Source of the DNA: Palleronia rufa
Lineage (GTDB): Bacteria > Pseudomonadota > Alphaproteobacteria > Rhodobacterales > Rhodobacteraceae
Assembly (NCBI RefSeq): GCF_000743715.1
Contig: NZ_JQEY01000001.1
Coordinates: forward strand, 1 to 64,000
Direction: 5' to 3'
Length of the DNA: 64,000 nt
Position 1 is the stretch's first letter. Every line of letters begins with the position of its first letter. The position numbers were made by a program, and so were the translations under genes. Under the pieces are notes generated by a model that was not told where the DNA came from, made no database searches, and saw only the letters and a program-made list of their open reading frames with translations. Shown in pieces: positions 45,854 to 53,503 of this stretch.

Positions 45854-47887
45854 ATGTCCCGCGACCCGCTTCTGCAACCGTTCGACCTGAAGCACCTGCG
45901 GCTGAAAAACCGCCTGATGACCACCAGCCATGAGCCCGCCTATACCGAGGACGGGATGCCCAAGGCGCGCTATCGCGCCTATCACGCGGCCCGCGCGAAG
46001 GGCGGCGTGGCACTGACCATGACCGCCGGATCGGCCAGCGTCAGCCGCGACAGCCCGCCGGCCTTCGGCAACGTGCTGGCCTGGAAGGACGAGGTCGTGC
46101 CCTGGCTGGCCGACCTGGCCGACGCCTGTCACGAACACGGCGCGGCGGTGATGATCCAGCTGACCCATCTGGGCCGGCGCACGCGCTGGGACCGGGGCGA
46201 CTGGCTGCCCTCGGTGTCGCCCGGCCACGCGCGCGAGCCCGCGCACCGGGCCAGCCCGAAGCTGATCGAGGACTGGGACATCGACCGGATCGTGCGCGAC
46301 TGGGCCGACGCGGCGGCGCGGATGCAGGCCGCCGGGCTCGACGGGATCGAGATCGAGAGCTACGGGCATCTGATGGACTCGTTCTGGTCGCCGCGGCTGA
46401 ACGGGCTGGAGGACGGCTATAACGGCGATCTGGACGCGCGGATGCGGTTTACCCGAGAGGTGCTGGCCGCGGTGCGCGACCGGGTCGGCAAGGATTTCGT
46501 GGTCGGCATCCGCTACACGGCGGACGAAACCGCGCCCGGCGGCATCACCGAGGACGAGGGGCTGGAGATCTCACGCCGTCTGGCGGCCTCCGGGCAGGTG
46601 GATTTCCTCAACGTCATCCGCGGCCGGATCGACACCGACCCGGACCTTGTGGACGTGATCCCGGTGCAGGGGATGCCAAGCGCGCCGCATCTGGATTTCG
46701 CCGGACGGGTGCGCGCGGCCACGGGCCTGCCGGTGTTCCACGCCGCGCGCATCCCGGACGTGGCCACCGCCCGCCACGCGGTGGCGACCGGACAGCTCGA
46801 CATGGTGGGGATGACGCGGGCGCATCTGGCCGAGCCGGAGATCGTCGCGCGCATCATGGAGGGGCGCGAGGACCAGATCCGGCCCTGCGTCGGCGCGACC
46901 TACTGTCTCGACCGGATCTACCAGGGCGGAGAGGCGCTGTGCATCCACAACGCCGCCACGGGGCGGGAACTGACCATGCCCCACACGATCCCGGCGGCGG
47001 TTGCGGCGCGGCGGGTGGTGGTGGTGGGTGCCGGCCCCGGCGGGCTGGAGGCCGCGCGGGTGGCCGCGGCGCGCGGCCACGAGGTGACGCTGTTCGAGGC
47101 GGCGGCCCGGCCGGGCGGGCAGATCCGGCTGACCGCGCGCTCTGCCCGCCGGCGCGAGATGCTGGGGATCGTGGACTGGCGGATGGCCCGGCTGGAGGCG
47201 GCCGGCGTGGCCTTCCGCTTCGGGACCTGGGCCGAGGCCGGGGACGTGACCGCCCTGGAGCCGGATGTGGTGATCGTGGCCACCGGCGGCTATCCCGATA
47301 CCTCCGTGGTCGCGGGTGCCGAGCTGGCGGTATCGGCCTGGGACATCCTGTCGGGCGACGTGGCACCGGGCAGCGAGGTGCTGATCTACGACGAGGCGGG
47401 CGATCACGCGGGCCTGCAGGCCGCCGAGGCGATCGCCGCGGCGGGCGGCGCGGTCGAGATCATGACGCCGGACCGCACCATCGCGCCCGAAGTCATCGGC
47501 ATGAACCTGACCCCCTACATGCGCAGCCTGCAAAAGGCCGGTGCGGTGTTCACCGTGGCCCAGCGCCCGCGCGCGGTGCGGCGCGACGGCAACCGCCTGG
47601 CGGTCGCCATCGACAGCGACTACGGACCGCTGGGGCTGGAACGGGTTTTCGACCAGGTGGTGGTGAACGCGGGCACCCTGCCCATTGCCGAGCTCTATTT
47701 CGACCTCAAACCCGACAGCCGCAACCTGGGCCGGGTCGATCACGCGGCGCTCATCGCCGGGCGCGCGCAGGCGCTTGCCCCGAACCCCGCCGGGCGGTTC
47801 GACCTCTACCGGATCGGCGATGCCGTCGCCGCCCGCAACACCCATGCCGCAATCTACGACGCGCTGCGTCTGTTGAAGGATATCTGA
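45854..47887 (+). CDS. DgcA-like dimethylglycine/N-methylproline demethylase (FMN + FAD flavoprotein)
   Basis: This 677-residue protein has the trimethylamine-dehydrogenase architecture. The N-terminal old-yellow-enzyme barrel (residues about 1-370) carries HEPAYTEDGMPK, LTHLGRRTRW and DGIEIESYGHLMDSF. The FeS loop is RPCVGATYCLDRIYQ with GEALCIHN. The C-terminal FAD/NAD-type domain (about 380-677) begins VVVVGAGPGGLEAARVAAAR. It resembles DgcA and N-methylproline demethylases, which oxidise an N-methyl group of a tertiary amine. The next gene, two bases on, is a Rieske demethylase that would supply such a tertiary amine. The natural substrate (dimethylglycine, N-methylproline or similar) is not settled. 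Confidence 0.85.
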   Translation: MSRDPLLQPFDLKHLRLKNRLMTTSHEPAYTEDGMPKARYRAYHAARAKGGVALTMTAGSASVSRDSPPAFGNVLAWKDEVVPWLADLADACHEHGAAVMIQLTHLGRRTRWDRGDWLPSVSPGHAREPAHRASPKLIEDWDIDRIVRDWADAAARMQAAGLDGIEIESYGHLMDSFWSPRLNGLEDGYNGDLDARMRFTREVLAAVRDRVGKDFVVGIRYTADETAPGGITEDEGLEISRRLAASGQVDFLNVIRGRIDTDPDLVDVIPVQGMPSAPHLDFAGRVRAATGLPVFHAARIPDVATARHAVATGQLDMVGMTRAHLAEPEIVARIMEGREDQIRPCVGATYCLDRIYQGGEALCIHNAATGRELTMPHTIPAAVAARRVVVVGAGPGGLEAARVAAARGHEVTLFEAAARPGGQIRLTARSARRREMLGIVDWRMARLEAAGVAFRFGTWAEAGDVTALEPDVVIVATGGYPDTSVVAGAELAVSAWDILSGDVAPGSEVLIYDEAGDHAGLQAAEAIAAAGGAVEIMTPDRTIAPEVIGMNLTPYMRSLQKAGAVFTVAQRPRAVRRDGNRLAVAIDSDYGPLGLERVFDQVVVNAGTLPIAELYFDLKPDSRNLGRVDHAALIAGRAQALAPNPAGRFDLYRIGDAVAARNTHAAIYDALRLLKDI

Positions 47888-47888
47888 C

Positions 47889-49124
47889 ATGAGCCTCCAG
47901 TCCGAGATGCTCTCGCACCTCATGCGCCGCAAGCCGGGCCATTCGCTGCCCCGCGCGCTCTATACCGATGCGGACATGTTCCGGGTGGACATGGAGACGA
48001 TCTGGTACCGCGACTGGCTGCTGGTCGGCGCGGAATGCGAGCTGCCCCGGCCGGGCGCGACCATGACGCTGGACGTGGGCGAGTATTCGGTGATCGTGGT
48101 GCGCGGCGGCGACGGCGCGGTGCGCGCGTTCCACAACGTCTGCCGGCATCGCGGCTCGCGGCTGTGCAAGGCCGGCAAGGGGATGAGCCCCAAGCTGGTC
48201 TGCCCCTACCACCAGTGGACCTACGAGCTCGACGGCCGGCTTCTGTGGGCCCGCGACATGGGCGCGGAGTTCGACGCGGGCGCCCACGGTCTGAAGCCGG
48301 TGCACTGCCGGGTGGCCGGCGGGGTGGTGTTCATCTGCCTGGCCGATGTGCCCCCCGCCATCGACGCCATGGCCGAGGCGGCGGAGACCTACGCCCGCCC
48401 GCACGGTCTGGCGGACCTGAAGCTGGCCCATGAGACCACCATCGTCGAGGACGGCAACTGGAAGCTGGTGATGGAGAACAACCGCGAGTGCTATCATTGT
48501 TCGGGAAGCCATCCCGCGCTCTGCGTGTCCTTCGACGACAACCCCAACATCGCCGGGGACGGATCGGGTGTGGGGGATCCGGCGATCGAGAGCCATCTGC
48601 GGAAATGCGAGGCCGCGGGCCTGCCGGGGCGGTTCCGCATCGCCCCCGACGAGCAGTGGCGCTTCGTGCGGGTGCCGCTTCTGGGACGTGCGGTCAGCTA
48701 CACCATGGACGGCGGCCCGTCCTGCGAGAAGCTGGTCGGAGAGGTGCCGATCCGCGATGCCGGCAGCCTGCTGTTCTTTCACTACCCCAACAGCTGGAAC
48801 CATTTCCTGTCGGATGTGGTGATGCTGTTCTCGATGATGCCCATCGGGCCGACCGAGACCGCCGTGACGACGAAGTGGTTCGTCCACAAGGACGCGCGGG
48901 AGGGCGTGGATTACGATCTCGACCGGCTGACGACGGTCTGGATCCAGACCAACGCCGAGGACCGCTCGGTCGTGGAGGGCAACCAGCGCGGCATCGCCTC
49001 GCCCGCTTATGAGCCCGGCCCCTACAGCACGGTTCAGGAGTCTGGCGTGCGCCAGTTCGTGGACTGGTACGCGCGCACCATGACGGCGCGCCTGACGGGC
49101 CGCGCGATGGTGGCGGCGGAGTAG
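47889..49124 (+). CDS. Rieske-type N-demethylase oxygenase (GbcA / stachydrine demethylase-like)
   Basis: This is a 411-residue ring-hydroxylating-type oxygenase subunit. The Rieske motif is NVCRHRGSRLCKAGKG with CPYHQW. The mononuclear iron site is in NWKLVMENNRECYHC followed by SGSHPAL. Family members remove a methyl group from quaternary amines such as glycine betaine, stachydrine or carnitine-type compounds, releasing formaldehyde. It lies between the DgcA-like gene and its reductase. Confidence 0.87.
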   Translation: MSLQSEMLSHLMRRKPGHSLPRALYTDADMFRVDMETIWYRDWLLVGAECELPRPGATMTLDVGEYSVIVVRGGDGAVRAFHNVCRHRGSRLCKAGKGMSPKLVCPYHQWTYELDGRLLWARDMGAEFDAGAHGLKPVHCRVAGGVVFICLADVPPAIDAMAEAAETYARPHGLADLKLAHETTIVEDGNWKLVMENNRECYHCSGSHPALCVSFDDNPNIAGDGSGVGDPAIESHLRKCEAAGLPGRFRIAPDEQWRFVRVPLLGRAVSYTMDGGPSCEKLVGEVPIRDAGSLLFFHYPNSWNHFLSDVVMLFSMMPIGPTETAVTTKWFVHKDAREGVDYDLDRLTTVWIQTNAEDRSVVEGNQRGIASPAYEPGPYSTVQESGVRQFVDWYARTMTARLTGRAMVAAE

Positions 49125-49125
49125 A

Positions 49126-49182
49126 CGATTTTTCTTCGAAAAATCGGGCCTCCGGCGGGGATATTTCTGGAAAGATGAAGAT
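49126..49182. repeat. Palindrome plus GCCTCCGGCGGGG motif of Rhodobacterales type
   Basis: CGATTTTTC and GAAAAATCG (49126-49134 and 49138-49146) form a hairpin with a three-base loop. They are followed by GGCCTCCGGCGGGGATATTT and then AAAGATGAAG, which includes the next gene's start codon. I recall this composite motif as a recurring intergenic sequence in Rhodobacterales genomes; its role is unclear. Here it separates the oxygenase and reductase genes and may reduce read-through or alter translation. Confidence 0.6.
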
Positions 49183-50230
49183 GGACGGGATCTGGACCGA
49201 CGACGAGCCCCTGGAATGCACGATGGTGATCCCGGAGGCGCCGGGGGTGCGGACCTTCGCCTTCCGCCCGCCGTCGGGGCGGCTGTTCGACTACCGCCCC
49301 GGGCAGTTCCTGACCTTCGAGCTGCCGGTGCCGGGGGGGCCGGTCTTTCGCACCTATTCGATCTCGTCCAGCCCGTCGCGGCCGCAGGCGCTGTCGGTCA
49401 CCGTCAAGGCGCAGGAGGGCAGCGTCGGCACGCGCTGGATGTTCGACCATGTCGCGCCGGGCGTGCGGCTCCGCGCGAGCGGTCCGGCGGGCACCTTCGT
49501 GCTGGGCGATCCGGAGGCCAGGTATCTGTTCATCTGCGCCGGGTCGGGCGTCACGCCGATGATGTCCATGGTCAGCTATCTCTACGACCACGGCCGCCAG
49601 CCGGACGCGCATCTGATCGTCTGCGGGCGGCGGCCCACGGACCTGATCTTTCCCACCACCCTGACCCATATGGCCGGGCGGGTTCCGGGGCTGCGGCTGT
49701 CCTTTGCCGTGACGGAGGAAGAGAGATACAAGGTCTGGACCGGCTACAAGGGGCGTCTGAACCAGATCATGCTGGGCCTCATGGCGCCCGACTACCTGGA
49801 GCGCGACGTCTACTGCTGCGGCCCGGAGAGCTTCATGACCATGGTGCGGGAGGCACTGACCTCCATGGGATACGACATGGCGCGCTATCGCCAGGAGAGT
49901 TTCGCCGCCCCTGCCCTGCTGGCCGAGGACGTGCCCCAGTTCGACGACGTCGCCCCCGAGGAGGCCGCCACGGCGGAGGTGGCGTTCATGCGGACGGACA
50001 TGCGCATCGCGTGCCACCAGACCGACACGGTGCTGTCGGTGAGCCGGGCGCACGGCATGCGGATCCCGTTCGGCTGCACCTTCGGGGTCTGCGGCACCTG
50101 CAAGGTGCGCAAGCTCTCCGGCGAGGTGCACATGGTCCACAACGGCGGGATCACCCAGGACGATATCGACGCGGGCTATATCCTGGCCTGCTGCTCGCAC
50201 CCCATGGGCGCGGTCGAGATCGACGCCTGA
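49175..50230 (+). CDS. Oxygenase reductase (GbcB-like, FAD/NADH + [2Fe-2S] ferredoxin)
   Basis: This is a 351-residue electron-transfer protein. The ferredoxin-reductase domain has RTYSISSSPS for FAD and LFICAGSGVTPMMSMVS for NADH. The C-terminal plant-type ferredoxin has CTFGVCGTCKV and a distal CCSHP. It should pass electrons from NADH to the Rieske oxygenase upstream. The start is ATG 49175 with GGAAAG before it; ATG 49181 is two codons further and also possible. Confidence 0.87.
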   Translation: MKMDGIWTDDEPLECTMVIPEAPGVRTFAFRPPSGRLFDYRPGQFLTFELPVPGGPVFRTYSISSSPSRPQALSVTVKAQEGSVGTRWMFDHVAPGVRLRASGPAGTFVLGDPEARYLFICAGSGVTPMMSMVSYLYDHGRQPDAHLIVCGRRPTDLIFPTTLTHMAGRVPGLRLSFAVTEEERYKVWTGYKGRLNQIMLGLMAPDYLERDVYCCGPESFMTMVREALTSMGYDMARYRQESFAAPALLAEDVPQFDDVAPEEAATAEVAFMRTDMRIACHQTDTVLSVSRAHGMRIPFGCTFGVCGTCKVRKLSGEVHMVHNGGITQDDIDAGYILACCSHPMGAVEIDA

Positions 50231-50370
50231 GCGCGGTTCCCCTGCGCGCGCGCCGGGGTCTGCGCGCAGGCGGGCCGGTCTTGTGCGCTGGCGCAGGGCA
50301 ACTTCGGGCGCCGCGGGCCGTATATGTCCGCAAGCGCCCCGTCGGCGCCGCAGACAGCCAGGAGGTCGCC

Positions 50371-50535
50371 ATGACCCGCATCACCGTTCTCATCCCCGCC
50401 GCGCTTGCGGCGCTGATCCTCGCCGGCACAGGCGCCGGCATCGCCCAGTTCGCCCAGGACGTCGCCTATCCCTCTGCCAATACCCACGCGACGCCACAGA
50501 TGCAGGCCGCCTATCCGGACCTTTTCGCGGACTGA
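50371..50535 (+). CDS. Small secreted or membrane-anchored protein, 54 residues
   Basis: The ATG at 50371 is preceded by a strong AGGAGG site seven bases away. Residues 1-25 form a signal or anchor helix (TRITVLIPAALAALILAGTG), followed by a short mature part ending MQAAYPDLFAD. No family is recognised. The strong ribosome site argues that it is real. It lies 140 bases after the reductase gene and converges with the deacetylase-family gene. Confidence 0.6.
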   Translation: MTRITVLIPAALAALILAGTGAGIAQFAQDVAYPSANTHATPQMQAAYPDLFAD

Positions 50536-50591
50536 CCGACGGACTGACGCGGCGCGGCGGCGGCCGGTATCGCCGAGCGCCGGACCCCGGT

Positions 50592-51710
50592 TCAGACCCA
50601 GGCCGCGGCGCGGGCGGTGAGGACGGCCACGCGCGCGCGGGTCTCGGGCGCGGGGGGGCCGTCGCGGGGCGGGTCGGCCAGGGTGGTCATCCAGCCTTCG
50701 GGCGGGGCCTTGCCCAGGCGGTGGCCGTCGAACCGCAACTCCCGGAGCACGGCCTGCGCCGCCGGCGGCAGCCGGTCCGGGATCTCCTGGCCGGAAAGCG
50801 TGGCCCAGATCCCGGTCCAGAGCCGTCCCACGGACCACGGGTTGTACCCCCCGCCGCCCAGCACCAGCAGGCGCGGGCTGAGCGGCATCAGCGCGCGCAG
50901 CACCGCCCGATGGGCGCCGTTGGACATGGCGAGTCGCGACAGCGGATCCTCCAGCACCGCGTCGGCGCCGCATTGCAGCACGATCGCGTCGGGGCGGTGC
51001 GCGGCCACCGCCGGCAGGATCACCGCGTCGCGGGCCAGGGCCATGTCGCCGTCATGGGCGCCCCGCGGCAGCGGCAGGTTCCAGACATTGCCCGCGCCGC
51101 GGTCGTCCAGCGCGCCGGTGAAGGGCCAGCGGCGCTCTTCGTGGGTGGACAGGACCAGCACCTCGGGCATGTCCGCGAAGGCGTGCACCACGCCGTCGCA
51201 ATGGTGGGCGTCGATGTCGACATAGGCGACGCGGCGGGCGCCCGCGTGGCGCAGGCTGAGGATGCCCAGCACCGGGTCGTTGAGATAGCAGAAGCCGTTG
51301 GCGCGGTCGGGCAGCCCGTGGTGGGTGCCGCCGCCGGGGTTGTAGATCCGCCCGCCGTCGCGCAGCAGCGATCCGGCCATGATCGACCCGCCGGCGGCCG
51401 TCGCGGGGCGGCGGAAGACCTCCGGATAGACCGGGTTCGACGCGGTGCCCAGCCCGTGCCTGCGGCGGACCGCGTCGGTGACGGTGCCCTCGGCCTCGGC
51501 GCGCTGCAGCGCCGCGACATAGTCCGGGTCGTGCCAGGCGGTGAGCGCCGCGGGCCGTGCGCGGGGAGAGGTCAGGTAGCGGTCCGCGGTAAGCCAGCCC
51601 AGCGCGCGGGACAGGTCCATGACCGTCGGCACGCGGGGTATGCGCAGGGGGTGGGCGGGTCCGTAGCTGGAGCCGCGGTAGATCTCTGACCCGATGAAGC
51701 GCGCGGTCAC
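50592..51710 (-). CDS. Histone-deacetylase-family amidohydrolase (AcuC-like)
   Basis: This 372-residue zinc hydrolase is of the arginase/deacetylase fold. The active-site pattern is GGGTHHGLPDRANGFCYLND, then VAYVDIDAHHCDGVV with metal-binding Asp and His, and a later LGGGGYNP loop. Bacterial members remove acetyl groups from protein lysines (AcuC) or from polyamines. The substrate here is unknown. The GTG start at 51710 is the only one that includes the conserved N-terminus (SEIYRGSSYGPAHPLRIPR). Confidence 0.82.
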   Translation of the reverse strand: MTARFIGSEIYRGSSYGPAHPLRIPRVPTVMDLSRALGWLTADRYLTSPRARPAALTAWHDPDYVAALQRAEAEGTVTDAVRRRHGLGTASNPVYPEVFRRPATAAGGSIMAGSLLRDGGRIYNPGGGTHHGLPDRANGFCYLNDPVLGILSLRHAGARRVAYVDIDAHHCDGVVHAFADMPEVLVLSTHEERRWPFTGALDDRGAGNVWNLPLPRGAHDGDMALARDAVILPAVAAHRPDAIVLQCGADAVLEDPLSRLAMSNGAHRAVLRALMPLSPRLLVLGGGGYNPWSVGRLWTGIWATLSGQEIPDRLPPAAQAVLRELRFDGHRLGKAPPEGWMTTLADPPRDGPPAPETRARVAVLTARAAAWV

Positions 51711-51878
51711 GCCGCCGCCGGCGGGGCGGTCCCGGCAGGGCCGATCCGTCTGCCGGCGGGATGCGTCATCGGGCGGGTTTGCGCATTAACCGAAAATTTC
51801 CAATATTGAGCCACTTGCATTATGTATGTTGTGTGGATGAACGCGACGCAGCTGACAAGTCGCGGCAGGAGGTCGAGA

Positions 51879-52352
51879 ATGGGGCAGATTGTCTCTCACG
51901 GCGGGGGAACCCGCCTTTCGGACCTGGGCAAGCGCGACATGCGGGCCCAGTTCGCGGCGCTGTGCTGGCGGCAGCGCGACGACAAGATCGAGGTGCTTTT
52001 GATCACCTCCCGCGACAGCGGGCGCTGGGTGATCCCGAAGGGCTGGCCGATGCAGGGCAAGGCGCCCCAGCAGGCCGCCGGGATCGAGGCGCTGGAAGAG
52101 GCCGGCGTGCGGGGCATCGTGTCGGAACGCGCGGTCGGCGTGTTCACCTATCTCAAGGAGATGGCGGACGGCGTGCTTCCGGTGCTGGTGGCGGTGTTTC
52201 CGCTGGCGGTCTCCAAGGTGCTGGGCGACTGGCCGGAGAAGGGAGAGCGGACGCGGCAGTGGATGACGCTGAAAAAGGCCGCGCGCACCGTGTCGGACCC
52301 GGAGCTGGCGCGGATCCTGTCCGATCCGACCCTGCCCAAGCTGCTGAGGTGA
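51879..52352 (+). CDS. Nudix-family hydrolase with a degenerate Nudix box
   Basis: This 157-residue protein resembles DIPP-type Nudix hydrolases that cut diphosphate-containing metabolites. The fold text is RAQFAALCWRQRDDKIEVLL and RWVIPKGWPMQGK. The Nudix box reads GKAPQQAAGIEALEEAGV: the final EExGV is kept, but the first Glu and the Arg of the usual REx2EE are replaced by other residues. Activity is therefore uncertain. I chose the ATG at 51879 because AGGAGG lies upstream; an ATG at 51822 in frame is less well placed. Confidence 0.8.
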   Translation: MGQIVSHGGGTRLSDLGKRDMRAQFAALCWRQRDDKIEVLLITSRDSGRWVIPKGWPMQGKAPQQAAGIEALEEAGVRGIVSERAVGVFTYLKEMADGVLPVLVAVFPLAVSKVLGDWPEKGERTRQWMTLKKAARTVSDPELARILSDPTLPKLLR

Positions 52353-52380
52353 CCCGGGGCGCGGCGGCAGGGGGGTTGCC

Positions 52381-52767
52381 GTGATCCGCTACACCCTGCG
52401 CTGCGCCGCGCGCCACGATTTCGACGGCTGGTTCCGCTCGGCCGAGGCTTTCGAGGGGCTGCGCGCGCGGGGCGACGTGGTCTGCCCGGAGTGCGGGTCC
52501 GCGCGGGTGGAAAAGTCGGTGATGGCCCCGCGTGTGGCCAGGGGCGACGACGCCGAGCATCCCATCGCGCGACTGCGCCGCCGGATCGAGTCGGAGGCCG
52601 ACTACGTGGGCGACCGCTTCGCGTCGGAGGCGCGCGCGATCCAGGGCGGGGACGCGGCCGATCGCCCGATCTGGGGACAGGCCACGGGCGCCGACATCCA
52701 GGCCCTGGCCCGCGACGGCATCGCGGTGGCCCCCCTGCCCTTCGGTCCGAAAACCAAAATGCACTGA
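52381..52767 (+). CDS. DUF1178 family protein
   Basis: This 128-residue protein has the DUF1178 pattern: MIRYTLRCAARHDFDGWFRS, a Cys pair in CPECGSARVEKSVMAPRV, and a basic middle RLRRRIESEADYVGDRFASEA. The early Cys with CPEC could bind zinc. The function of the family is unknown. It starts with GTG after a G-rich ribosome site and lies 28 bases after the Nudix gene. Confidence 0.85.
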   Translation: MIRYTLRCAARHDFDGWFRSAEAFEGLRARGDVVCPECGSARVEKSVMAPRVARGDDAEHPIARLRRRIESEADYVGDRFASEARAIQGGDAADRPIWGQATGADIQALARDGIAVAPLPFGPKTKMH

Positions 52768-52837
52768 AGGGGGGGCCGCGCGCGACCCTTTGGCCGCCCC
52801 CCTGTCCGCCAAGGGCCGCGTGACATAAGTCCGTCCC

Positions 52838-53503
52838 ATGTCCGAACCGCTCCTCTCCCTCGACGGCGTCGAGAAATCCTATCCCGGCGCCGAAGCCCCC
52901 GTGCCGGTCCTGCGCGGCGTGTCCTTCGACCTTGCCGGGGGCGAGACCCTGGCGCTGACCGGCGAGAGCGGGTCGGGCAAGTCCACGCTGCTGCATCTGG
53001 TCGGCGGGCTCGACACGGTGGACGGCGGCCGCATCCGCCTTGAGGGCCGCGACATCGCCGGCCTGGACGAGGCGGGCCGCGCCCGGCTGCGGCGCGAACG
53101 GGTGTCGGTGGTGTTCCAGCAGTTCAACCTGATCCCGTCGCTGGACGTGGCCGCCAACATCGCCTTCCAGGCGCGGCTTTCGGGCCGGCACGATCCGGAC
53201 TGGACGGCGCGGCTGGCCGCCCGGCTGGGGCTGGAGGACCAGTTGCGGAAATACCCGGAGGATCTGTCCGGCGGGCAGCAGCAGCGGGTGGCCATCGGGC
53301 GGACGCTGGCGGCACGGCCGCGCCTGGTGCTGGCCGACGAGCCGACCGGCAACCTGGACGAAGAGACCGGCGGCCGGGTGCTGGATCTGATGCTGGAGCT
53401 GGTGGCCGAGACCGGCGCGGCGCTGCTCTGCGTCACCCACAGCCCGGCGCTGGCCGCGCGGATGGACCGGCGGCTGACCCTGACCGGGGGGCGGGTGGCG
53501 TGA
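52838..53503 (+). CDS. ABC transporter ATPase (LolD/MacB type)
   Basis: This 221-residue ATPase has Walker A GESGSGKSTLLHL, Q-loop FQQFNLIPSLD, signature LSGGQQQRVAIGRTL and Walker B LVLADEPTGNLDE. The four-base overlap with the following FtsX-type permease gene shows it is the motor of that system. The lipocalin-like gene downstream suggests export or handling of a lipid-like or hydrophobic substrate. Confidence 0.9.
   Translation: MSEPLLSLDGVEKSYPGAEAPVPVLRGVSFDLAGGETLALTGESGSGKSTLLHLVGGLDTVDGGRIRLEGRDIAGLDEAGRARLRRERVSVVFQQFNLIPSLDVAANIAFQARLSGRHDPDWTARLAARLGLEDQLRKYPEDLSGGQQQRVAIGRTLAARPRLVLADEPTGNLDEETGGRVLDLMLELVAETGAALLCVTHSPALAARMDRRLTLTGGRVA

Noticed and set aside
50536-50591. Intrinsic terminator between the small peptide gene and the deacetylase gene
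   Set aside because: The short gap is GC-rich but has no clear stem followed by a T-run on either strand.
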